Positions 1 through 5,770 of a stretch of DNA of 11,148 nucleotides are shown here, piece by piece. The notes under the pieces are model-generated. The model was not told the origin of the DNA, made no database searches, and was given only the letters and a program-made list of their open reading frames with translations. The position numbers and the translations under genes are program-made. The first letter of the stretch is position 1. Every line of letters starts with the position of its first letter. This stretch comes from CAZABG01 sp964460985 (GTDB lineage: Bacteria > Chlamydiota > Chlamydiia > Chlamydiales > Parachlamydiaceae), in NCBI GenBank assembly GCA_964460985.1, contig CAYWQX010000051.1, positions 1 to 11,148 of the forward strand. Direction: 5' to 3'.

Positions 1-1056
1 CAAGTCAACTGGATGGAAAAATGGTTGAAAGGATTTGTTCCTGTAGTAATAGGAGTAAGTTTTTTTACTTTTTTCGCAGTTGGGGGCAAGGAAGCGTTGG
101 CTGTTTTACTGATCTCTTGCCCTTGCGCGATTGGAATCGCATCTCCCCTCGTTGAATCAAGGCTTTTACGAGCCTTCGCTTCTAAAGGAGCTCTTGTTAA
201 AAATAGAAATGCCTTCCAAGCGCTTGCTACAGCCGACCTTTTTGTGTTTGACAAAACGGGGACTATTACAGCCGGAAATTTAGTGCTGAGAGAGCCGATT
301 CATAATAGCGCACTCATTCATGGACTTACGAAAATATCCTCCCACCCTCTTGCCAAAACGCTCTATTCGCAAACAAAAGAGGGGGTTCATTTTGATAAAT
401 TATCTGAAATACCGGGAAAAGGAATTACGGGTGAAAAAGATGGATCCATTTATCATTTAGGATCAGCTGCTTACTTAAAGGAAAATGGCATAGAGGTAGA
501 AAAGAAAGATCTCACCCATGTCATACTAGCGAAGGATTATAAACCGATCGAGTATTTTGAGTTTGAAGATACTTTAAAAGAGGATCTCGATTTGCCATCG
601 CCCCGCTTTTTGCTATCGGGCGATCAGGAAAAAGTGGTGGCTCACGTAGCAAAGACACTTCATTTTGATGGTTGGAAGAGCGAAAAAACCCCCTTAGAAA
701 AAGAAAAATTTATCAAAGAGCAAAAGGGGGTGACTATCTTTATTGGGGATGGAATTAATGACGCTCCGAGCTTAGCTGCCGCTTCCTGTGGAATTGCTGT
801 CGGGGACTCGTTAAGCCTGACTCAAGCTTCGGCAGACATTCTTTTAAATGATGGAAAAATTTCAGAAATCAAAGAGCTATGCCGGTTAGCTCAGCGAGGC
901 AAAAAAATTATAAAGCAAAATATATTCTGGGCTTTTTCCTATAATGCACTCGCCATTCCTTTTGCCGTTTTGGGTTTTTTAACCCCCCTCATTGCAACCA
1001 TGATCATGGTTGTATCGAGTCTGATTGTCATGATGAACTCTCAAAGAGTGCGTTAA
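1..1056 (+). CDS. Copper-type P1B heavy-metal-translocating ATPase, C-terminal half (5' end outside window)
   Basis: The frame is open from base 1 and ends at TAA 1054-1056, so 351 codons are visible of a family usually about 700-800 residues long. It is an ATP-driven metal pump of the inner membrane. Visible in order (codon numbers in the window) are the CPC metal-binding motif of TM6 (about 40-42), the phosphorylation motif DKTGT (84-88), the P1B-specific SxHP motif (about 114-116), the LSGD stretch, the GDGINDAP hinge (about 249-256), and two C-terminal membrane helices. TM7 carries a YN...P pattern and TM8 an M..SS pattern, which together with CPC are typical of Cu(+) exporters (P1B-1). 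Copper specificity is therefore likely but not proven. The N-terminal metal-binding and actuator domains are off the window. The stop overlaps the stop of the convergent gene by 3-4 bp, and no separate terminator is visible. The symbol copA is withheld because half the protein is unseen. Confidence 0.93.
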   Translation, partial: QVNWMEKWLKGFVPVVIGVSFFTFFAVGGKEALAVLLISCPCAIGIASPLVESRLLRAFASKGALVKNRNAFQALATADLFVFDKTGTITAGNLVLREPIHNSALIHGLTKISSHPLAKTLYSQTKEGVHFDKLSEIPGKGITGEKDGSIYHLGSAAYLKENGIEVEKKDLTHVILAKDYKPIEYFEFEDTLKEDLDLPSPRFLLSGDQEKVVAHVAKTLHFDGWKSEKTPLEKEKFIKEQKGVTIFIGDGINDAPSLAAASCGIAVGDSLSLTQASADILLNDGKISEIKELCRLAQRGKKIIKQNIFWAFSYNALAIPFAVLGFLTPLIATMIMVVSSLIVMMNSQRVR

Positions 1057-1490
1057 ACATCTAAAGGCGAGTTGGAAGGGGGAGATTGTGGAATATCTGC
1101 CCTCGGGGGTTTAACAAGTTTTCCCGTTGCTAGAGCAACCGTTGCGCTTACGAGAGCAATAGGCGTAAGAAGAGCTGCCCCTACAAGGGTTGCGGGAACT
1201 GTTGCGGGAAGTAAAGCTGTAAAAATGATGGCTTGGGCAATATCTTCGCCCGATCGTTTGGGTTTATCTATAGATCCTCCCGATTTTTGAAAGAGAGAGC
1301 TGAAAGGGGATAGAACAAGCCCTTTAATCACTTTAAAACTCAGTTTTAAATCGTTACTTGCAGCTTCAAGCCGCTTACTTTTGATGGCAGGCAAGGATCC
1401 CTTTTGGGGAGCGGTGGAAGACTGTGCAGAGCCTGTTTGACCGCTCTGATAGATAGGATTAACACCTTCATTTCGTATGCTGATTGGCAT
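1053..1490 (-). CDS. Small hydrophobic-hairpin protein, last gene of the chaperone operon
   Basis: I do not recognise the family. The product is 145 aa: a polar Ser/Gln/Pro-rich N-terminus (1-45), an amphipathic segment (46-68, with L-x3-FKVI and a SPF motif), a long hydrophobic stretch (about 84-122, rich in Ala, Val, Leu and Pro) that could form one or two membrane helices, then GKL and a Pro-rich tail. There is no signal peptide. It resembles the 130-aa protein that starts the same operon in three places: an LP-x-x-K block, an L-x-x-FK-x-(I/L) plus PF motif, and a hydrophobic region ending in GKL. They are probably distant paralogs. The start ATG (1490-1488) lies 1 bp past the stop of the upstream chaperone, and a GGAG seven bases before it sits in that gene's last codons, suggesting coupled translation. 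A role as chaperone client or membrane-inserting secreted protein is inference from context. Confidence 0.72.
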   Translation of the reverse strand: MPISIRNEGVNPIYQSGQTGSAQSSTAPQKGSLPAIKSKRLEAASNDLKLSFKVIKGLVLSPFSSLFQKSGGSIDKPKRSGEDIAQAIIFTALLPATVPATLVGAALLTPIALVSATVALATGKLVKPPRADIPQSPPSNSPLDV

Positions 1491-1491
1491 G

Positions 1492-2175
1492 TTAAAGCTC
1501 CATCCTAAATGAATTCAGATCGCCTAAATCCTCTAAATCTTCTTTGTTAAAGTAGCTAAGAAGACTATCAATAATTTCTCTCGCCCGTATCTTATCGCCC
1601 ATATTTTTATAGCAGTGGGCAAGGTAGACCACATTTTTTAAATCAGGGGTATCGGACGAAGCCATGCCCAGCATAAAGGCTTGAGCAGCTTCATTCCATC
1701 GGTCTTGGAAATACTCGCTTATCCCGAGTGCAAGCCAAAAAACCGAGTTTGTCGGCTGCATATGGCTCAGAAAGAAGAGGGCGTCGGAAGCTTCCTGGAA
1801 TCTTTCAAAAGCAAAAATTCGATCCGCCGCGCTATAGAGTTTAAGGAGATCCTCCTCTTGAAGCTTAAATATTTCAAGTAATGGTTTATCGTGAAACTCT
1901 TCAAAGGAGATCTCGTCTTCTAGGATGATATCGTTCAGGCGCTCCCAGGAGGAGTCCGATATAAAATCGGGATCTTCAAACCGCATCAAATCGATCTCTT
2001 TTAAAAGAATGTGATACCCTTTGATGAGGCGTAAGCCAAACGCTTCAACCTGATGGGTGATCTTATTCTCCGCTTCGGCTTTTCTCGTCTGCTTCGGAAT
2101 AAGAGGGTTTGGCGGACCCTCTTCAATGAGATCCAAAACGGGTCGATAAAGTTCTTTGATCGCTTTTTTGTCCAT
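1492..2175 (-). CDS. SycD/LcrH-like TPR type III secretion chaperone (copy B)
   Basis: The product is 227 aa. Residues about 110-205 form three TPR-like helical hairpins matching the class II (SycD/LcrH/CesD) chaperone pattern: an aromatic-rich first repeat (FERFQEASDALFFL), the W/F-LALGISEYF second repeat, NEAAQAFMLG, then a third repeat around AHCYKNMGD. Such chaperones bind hydrophobic translocators or effectors in the cytosol before secretion. The protein is longer than the usual 160-170 aa because of an N-terminal block of about 105 residues. That block is shared with its neighbour copy A (both have a D-L-(I/V)-E...PNPL motif near residues 15-25), so it is a real conserved extension. The start ATG is 1 bp after copy A's stop with AAAGG seven to eight bases upstream, and its own stop is 1 bp before the next ATG. 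The TPR chaperone fold is likely; the client is unknown. Confidence 0.78.
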   Translation of the reverse strand: MDKKAIKELYRPVLDLIEEGPPNPLIPKQTRKAEAENKITHQVEAFGLRLIKGYHILLKEIDLMRFEDPDFISDSSWERLNDIILEDEISFEEFHDKPLLEIFKLQEEDLLKLYSAADRIFAFERFQEASDALFFLSHMQPTNSVFWLALGISEYFQDRWNEAAQAFMLGMASSDTPDLKNVVYLAHCYKNMGDKIRAREIIDSLLSYFNKEDLEDLGDLNSFRMEL

Positions 2176-2176
2176 A

Positions 2177-2815
2177 TTATACCTTTTTCAAATGGCCAAA
2201 TGAGGCAAGTTCTTCCGATGAAAAATTTTTGAGAAGGGTATCGATAATCAAATTAGCTCTCGTTTTATCTCCGAGCTGTCTATAGCATTCAGCGGAGTAG
2301 ACCGCCGATCTGAGATCGTTAGGATCTGTGAGATTGGCAAGGGCAAAGGCGCGGATTGCCATCTCCCAATTTTGAAGCTGGAATTCAGCGAGCCCCAAAC
2401 TCAGCCAGATCATTGAGTTATCCTGAACCATGTTGGCTAGGAAAAAAAGGGTTGCTGCAGACTCACTAAATTTTTGGTGTTCATACAATTTATTTGATAT
2501 GGCATAGATTTTTTCGACATCGTGATCATCCATATCGAGGACATCTAGGATCCTTTTTTCTTCCAAAATTTCTTGCGTAAGATTTTCCGGAAGGGAAAAT
2601 GTCTTTAATTTGTCGGCGAGTTTTTTATCATGGTTCTCTTTTTTGACGATTTCAAACCCCTCCCGAATCCTTTTGACAAAACTTTCAAACTCAGCCAATA
2701 TTTTGTATTCTGTTTCCTTTTTCTGAAGTTCAGGCGTCAGTAAAGGATTGGGTTTATCGGGTTCAACAAGATCTAAAAGGGGTTGAACTAGGTTTTTCAA
2801 AGCCGTTTTATTCAT
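2177..2815 (-). CDS. SycD/LcrH-like TPR type III secretion chaperone (copy A)
   Basis: The product is 212 aa, paralogous to the next gene in the operon over its full length. Residues about 98-195 carry the TPR core (HQKFSESAATLFFLANM, WLSLGLAEFQL, EMAIRAFALA, AVYSAECYRQLGD), which fits the SycD/LcrH/CesD class of cytosolic type III secretion chaperones. Residues 1-95 form a Lys/Glu-rich, probably helical extension with the shared PLLDLVE...PNPLL motif. The start ATG (2815-2813) overlaps the stop TGA of the upstream small protein in an ATGA arrangement, so the two are very likely translationally coupled, as expected for a chaperone and a partner. The C-terminus ends in an (I/L)IDTLL...EEL helix, also conserved in copy B. 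A generic TPR protein outside type III secretion is the alternative. Confidence 0.78.
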   Translation of the reverse strand: MNKTALKNLVQPLLDLVEPDKPNPLLTPELQKKETEYKILAEFESFVKRIREGFEIVKKENHDKKLADKLKTFSLPENLTQEILEEKRILDVLDMDDHDVEKIYAISNKLYEHQKFSESAATLFFLANMVQDNSMIWLSLGLAEFQLQNWEMAIRAFALANLTDPNDLRSAVYSAECYRQLGDKTRANLIIDTLLKNFSSEELASFGHLKKV

Positions 2816-3204
2816 AACTTACCATAATTTGAGTTCAAATTAGACGAGTAGTCCGGTAGCTTGCCAACCGCTGTAAACCATAAAGCATGGCCTAAGGCCG
2901 CCCCTCCACTCAGCAAGAAGACAGGCCCTGCGATGGCCGGATTAATAAACAAGCAGAAGGGGGCTACAATCAGCACAAGCTTTTCCTTCCAGTTTAGTTT
3001 TTCCCCTTTCACTAACTTAGCAAAAGGTTCAAGCAGTGTGTCTTGCAAGATTTTAAAATTTTGAGATAGGGTGTGCTGAAATATCTCGCTGCGCTTGAGG
3101 GGAGGAAGTGATCTTATATTTTTAGGGTCGGAAGATATAACAGGACTTGGTGTGTCTGGAAGGGGATTTAGAGCTCCGTGACTATCCCCAATGTTAGCTG
3201 TCAT
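2812..3204 (-). CDS. Small hydrophobic-hairpin protein, first gene of the chaperone operon
   Basis: I place the start at ATG 3204-3202 (130 aa), not at the in-frame GTG two codons upstream. An AGGAGG Shine-Dalgarno at 3216-3211 abuts the GTG with no spacing but lies an ideal six bases before the ATG. I do not recognise the family. Residues 1-40 are polar and Pro/Ser-rich, 41-68 are amphipathic with an NFKIL and an EPF motif, 74-113 are hydrophobic (possible membrane hairpin, rich in Ala, Gly, Phe), followed by GKL and a short Asn/Ser tail. No signal peptide is seen. Layout and a few motifs match the 145-aa protein at the other end of the operon. Its TGA overlaps the ATG of the adjoining TPR chaperone, so it is a natural candidate client. 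That is inference; a simple membrane protein cannot be excluded. Confidence 0.72.
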   Translation of the reverse strand: MTANIGDSHGALNPLPDTPSPVISSDPKNIRSLPPLKRSEIFQHTLSQNFKILQDTLLEPFAKLVKGEKLNWKEKLVLIVAPFCLFINPAIAGPVFLLSGGAALGHALWFTAVGKLPDYSSNLNSNYGKL

Positions 3205-3210
3205 AATCAC

Positions 3211-3216
3211 CCTCCT
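3211..3216 (-). promoter_or_regulatory. Strong Shine-Dalgarno AGGAGG that decides the start of the 130-aa protein
   Basis: On the minus strand AGGAGG is followed directly by GTGATT and then ATG. Spacing of zero to GTG and six to ATG supports the ATG at 3204 as the true start. Confidence 0.8.
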
Positions 3217-3227
3217 TAAATGAGAAT

Positions 3228-3266
3228 GCCCTCTTACTTACCTATTATAGGGTAGAGTAAGAGGGC
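3228..3266 (-). repeat. Large inverted repeat between tdh and the chaperone operon: terminator and/or operator
   Basis: GCCCTCTTACT (3228-3238) pairs with its complement at 3256-3266 in a perfect 11-bp stem. An inner CCTA/TAGG pairing (3241-3244 with 3248-3251) extends it. It lies 19 bp past the tdh stop, so it could end tdh transcription, but on the minus strand no convincing U-run follows (ATTCTCATTT). The stem also frames the TATAAT of the chaperone operon, so a repressor operator is an equally good reading. Confidence 0.55.
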
Positions 3267-3272
3267 AAACAA
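3244..3272 (-). promoter_or_regulatory. Candidate housekeeping (sigma-70-type) promoter of the chaperone operon
   Basis: The minus strand has a perfect TATAAT at 3249-3244, and a weak -35 (TTGTTT, 3 of 6 consensus) at 3272-3267 with a 17-bp spacer. The predicted transcript would start near 3237 and give a leader of about 33 nt before ATG 3204, with AGGAGG in it. The -10 box is in the loop region of the inverted repeat 3228-3266, so access may be controlled. It is the only good promoter-like match between tdh and the operon. Confidence 0.5.
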
Positions 3273-3284
3273 ATTAAAGTATGA

Positions 3285-4310
3285 TTAAGATTGCCAGTCT
3301 AGGATCACTTTACCGCTTTGTCCGGAGAGCATCGCATCGAATCCTTTTTGGAAGTCATCCACATGATAGTGATGAGTGATGACAGGATTTAAGTTAAGGC
3401 CCGACTCTAGCATGTGCGTCATCTTGTACCAGGTGGAGAAAATTTCTCTTCCGTAAATCCCTTTGATGATCAGCATCTTAAAGATAACTAAGTCCCAGTC
3501 GATGGCAGTTCCTGGAGGAAGTATGCCGAGAAGGGCTATTTTACCGCCGTGTATCATAGACTCGAGCATGGTGTTTAATCCATTAGGATGCCCCGACATT
3601 TCAAGCCCGACAGAAAATCCGTAATCAATTTTCAAGCTCTTCATGGTGTCTTGAAGCGATTCTTTGGCGATATTAACAGGGATCGCCCCTACTTCCTTCG
3701 CGATCTTTAGTCGATACTCATTCATGTCGGTAATCACAACGTTTCTGGCTCCCGCATGCTTTGCGATGGCGGCTGCCATGATTCCGATCGGACCTGCTCC
3801 CGTAATGAGAACATCTTCTCCGATGAGCTCAAAGGAGAGGGCCGTGTGAGTTGCATTTCCAAAAGGATCAAAGATAGCAGCGAGATCATCTTTCACGGTT
3901 TCAGGCAAAACGAAGACATTTTCAGCCGGGAGGTTGAAGTACTCTGCGAAACAGCCATGGCGATGAACGCCGACTCCCAATGTGTTTACACAAATGTGCT
4001 TAAGCCCTTTTTTGCAATTAGGGCAGACGCCGCAAGTGATATGTCCTTCTCCCGATACTCTTTGACCCACTTTTAAGTGCTTGACGTTTTTACCGACCTC
4101 TGCAATTTCTCCCATAAATTCATGGCCGATAACCATCGGAGCAGGAATCGTTTTTTGCGCCCAGGCGTCCCATTTGTAAATATGAACGTCAGTGCCGCAA
4201 ATGGAGGTTTTTTTTGTTTTGATCAACACCTCATCATCGCCGAGCTTGGGGACCGGTACATCCATCCTATGGATGCCTGGCGCTCTCTCTTTTTTGACCA
4301 AGGCTTTCAT
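3285..4310 (-). CDS. tdh: L-threonine 3-dehydrogenase
   Basis: This zinc-dependent, NAD-linked cytosolic enzyme oxidises L-threonine to 2-amino-3-ketobutyrate, which Kbl then cleaves. At 341 aa it has the length of E. coli Tdh and aligns with it along the whole chain. Catalytic zinc ligands Cys38 (ICGTDVHIY), His63 and Glu64 are present, as is the structural zinc set Cys93, Cys96, Cys99 and Cys107. The EGHITCG segment (His90) and the IFDPFGNA motif (147-153) are typical of true Tdh. The Rossmann motif GAGPIG is at 171-176 with Asp195 closing the NAD site. The start ATG has AGAGG eight bases upstream. It lies in the same orientation as kbl, but an oppositely transcribed gene separates them, so tdh needs its own promoter. 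Nothing suggests inactivation. Confidence 0.97.
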   Translation of the reverse strand: MKALVKKERAPGIHRMDVPVPKLGDDEVLIKTKKTSICGTDVHIYKWDAWAQKTIPAPMVIGHEFMGEIAEVGKNVKHLKVGQRVSGEGHITCGVCPNCKKGLKHICVNTLGVGVHRHGCFAEYFNLPAENVFVLPETVKDDLAAIFDPFGNATHTALSFELIGEDVLITGAGPIGIMAAAIAKHAGARNVVITDMNEYRLKIAKEVGAIPVNIAKESLQDTMKSLKIDYGFSVGLEMSGHPNGLNTMLESMIHGGKIALLGILPPGTAIDWDLVIFKMLIIKGIYGREIFSTWYKMTHMLESGLNLNPVITHHYHVDDFQKGFDAMLSGQSGKVILDWQS

Positions 4311-4345
4311 GTGTAAACCTCTGTAAATTAAAATATTAAGTTTAA

Positions 4346-4351
4346 ATTATA
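4346..4351 (-). promoter_or_regulatory. Candidate -10 box for tdh
   Basis: The minus strand reads TATAAT at 4351-4346, about 36-41 bp before the tdh ATG, in an AT-rich stretch. The best -35 at 17-bp spacing is weak (TAGATT, 4374-4369). This makes sense because tdh, cut off from kbl, needs a promoter in this 119-bp divergent gap. Confidence 0.4.
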
Positions 4352-4377
4352 GCAAAATTCCCGATTTAAATCTACAC

Positions 4378-4393
4378 TGGCATGCCATTTGCA
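4378..4393 (+). promoter_or_regulatory. Candidate sigma-54 (RpoN) promoter of the DH-domain gene
   Basis: The plus strand reads TGGCAT-N5-TTGCA against the consensus TGGCAC-N5-TTGC(A/T). The invariant GG (4379-4380) and GC (4391-4392) are exactly 10 bases apart, and only one consensus base differs. Transcription would start near 4404, leaving a 26-nt leader with AGAGGA before ATG 4430. The first ten bases are also a perfect palindrome (TGGCATGCCA), so a dyad operator or chance remains possible. No sigma-70-type -35/-10 pair of similar quality was seen for this gene. Confidence 0.55.
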
Positions 4394-4429
4394 CTCTGAA
4401 GGGGAAGTTTTTGCAGAGGATAGTCCTTT

Positions 4430-5530
4430 ATGCCAATGGATAGCATTTCAAATCGGTCCTCTCTTCAAGTCCGATTAGAACCTGCGGTTCAGGCCAAAGG
4501 AAAGCAAAAAGTTGAAAATCCTCAGGACGCAAAAACTACAAGAGTTGCATCTAAAACCATTTCGGAGAGCCATAGGTCCCAATCCCCTGAAGGCATTATA
4601 AAAGCAACCACCCATGCAGTCGGCAAGGGAGTAAAAAAAGCGGCAGATCTAGGTAGAAAAATATTTTCTTCTAAACCTATGCCTCATAACGCTTCAGGCG
4701 AACTTCCTTTAGCGAGAAGGCAGACCCAAAGAGAAATCGAAATTAACCGGCATATGGATGCTTCTAATAAAGCCTCTTTTACCGAGTCGAGCAGCCGTTT
4801 TTTTGAAGCTTCAAATCTTAAAGAGATGTTTCAAGCTTTCAAGTCGATGTCCATGAAGTTTAATCAGCTTGCCCCATCAGATAAGGAACTCTATCAAGCC
4901 GATATGAACTCTGCGAAAGCGCAAGTTCGAGAATCCATTCAAAACGATCCCAATAGCGCTTTAAATCAGGTGACTGAAAAGGGAACTGCCCACACCAAAA
5001 ATGTGTTTGGTGAGATCAAATCGACCGAACAAACTTTTTTAAATACCATTCGATCGGTGCAAAGCAATTTAAAAACACTTGTAGATAATAATATTCTTTC
5101 TAAAGATGATTTTAATGCTTTAAGTGAAGGCTGGGCTGAACTTGAAAAAGCGGTCTCAGAAAACGTCCTCTCATTTTCCATTTTGACCGATGCGAATGTC
5201 AGCGACGCGGACAAAATGAAAGCGGTTTTAAAGCAGATCGATTTAAAGGGAGGCTCAGCTCTTAGAACAGGCCTTGAGAAATTAGTTAAATCTTACAATG
5301 CAAGTCTTGAAATCCTCTCAAAATATGAAGGCAAGATTCCGGCTCAATTTCAAGAGAGCTTTTTAGCCGTTAAAAATGGCATGATTACACCCGTTCAAAG
5401 AGGGCCTCGGTACGAGATGCTTTTAGCGGATCTATCCAAGAAGCACCCGGACCCCATCCTTCAACAAGTGGCAGCCCACCAAAATTCCGAAATCGCCTCC
5501 AACATGCGCGAAATCAATAAAGATCTCTAA
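4430..5530 (+). CDS. Dbl-homology (RhoGEF) domain protein, candidate secreted effector
   Basis: The product is 366 aa with no signal peptide. Residues 1-130 are Ser-, Lys- and Gln-rich and probably disordered, as in many type III effectors. Residues about 191-364 read as an all-helical DH domain. The CR1-like segment E195-I-K-S-T-E200-Q-T-F-L matches the E-x-x-x-T-E-x-x-(Y/F)-(V/L) signature. Residues 280-300 contain a K-S-Y-N...LE-L helix of CR2 type. CR3 is very clear: ITPVQRGPRYEMLLADL at 319-335, against the eukaryotic PVQR-x-PRY-x-x-LL. The last helix ends in N-M-R-E-I-N near the C-terminus. No PH domain follows; the protein stops at the end of the DH domain. Such domains load GTP onto Rho-family GTPases, which bacteria lack, so a host target is inferred. 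The start has AGAGGA nine bases upstream. It stands alone, divergent from tdh and convergent with kbl. Confidence 0.75.
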   Translation: MPMDSISNRSSLQVRLEPAVQAKGKQKVENPQDAKTTRVASKTISESHRSQSPEGIIKATTHAVGKGVKKAADLGRKIFSSKPMPHNASGELPLARRQTQREIEINRHMDASNKASFTESSSRFFEASNLKEMFQAFKSMSMKFNQLAPSDKELYQADMNSAKAQVRESIQNDPNSALNQVTEKGTAHTKNVFGEIKSTEQTFLNTIRSVQSNLKTLVDNNILSKDDFNALSEGWAELEKAVSENVLSFSILTDANVSDADKMKAVLKQIDLKGGSALRTGLEKLVKSYNASLEILSKYEGKIPAQFQESFLAVKNGMITPVQRGPRYEMLLADLSKKHPDPILQQVAAHQNSEIASNMREINKDL

Positions 5531-5588
5531 TGGCGGTGCCTAAGCTGCTAATGCTCTTAGATACTATTTAATAGCGTTAAAAATTCAC

Positions 5589-5604
5589 CACAGAGGCACA
5601 GAGG
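5589..5604 (+). repeat. Tandem octamer CACAGAGG x2
   Basis: Two exact head-to-tail copies of CACAGAGG (5589-5596 and 5597-5604) lie in the 240-bp gap between the convergent DH gene and kbl. No open frame of useful size exists in this gap on either strand. It holds this repeat and two hairpins (5625-5644 and 5718-5736). Confidence 0.6.
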
Positions 5605-5624
5605 AGAATGAGTTTATAGATAGC

Positions 5625-5644
5625 AGCTTATTTTTTTATAAGCT
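5625..5644. repeat. AT-rich hairpin in the DH-gene/kbl gap
   Basis: AGCTTAT (5625-5631) and ATAAGCT (5638-5644) form a 7-bp stem around a loop of six T. It is a weak candidate for part of a bidirectional termination zone about 95 bp after the DH gene. The octamer CAGCTTAT recurs at 5763-5770 right before the kbl stop, possibly by chance. Confidence 0.4.
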
Positions 5645-5717
5645 CAACAAAATCAGGCTTTTACTTGCATTAGTTTAAAGAGTTCAAAGACAAAATTCGA
5701 TTCACTTTATAGAGGTG

Positions 5718-5736
5718 GGAAGGCCAAAGGCCTTCC
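5718..5736. terminator. GC-rich hairpin between convergent DH gene and kbl, probable terminator
   Basis: GGAAGGCC (5718-5725), loop AAA, and GGCCTTCC (5729-5736) form a perfect 8-bp stem. It lies 34 bp past the kbl stop and could end transcription from either side. Neither side has a clear U-run, so efficiency is uncertain. Confidence 0.5.
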
Positions 5737-5770
5737 TTGGAGTTAGTGATGATACTGATTTTCAGCTTAT

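Noticed and set aside
1072..1290. Plus-strand frame of 72 codons after the P-type ATPase
   Set aside because: It is antisense to the 145-aa operon protein, whose start, ribosome binding site and paralog support the minus strand.
3205..3210. GTG start two codons upstream for the 130-aa protein
   Set aside because: The AGGAGG abuts this GTG with zero spacing, whereas ATG 3204 has the ideal six bases.
3664..4316. Several plus-strand open frames opposite tdh
   Set aside because: They are antisense to a fully conserved enzyme, have no ribosome binding sites or family features, and are reverse-complement shadows.
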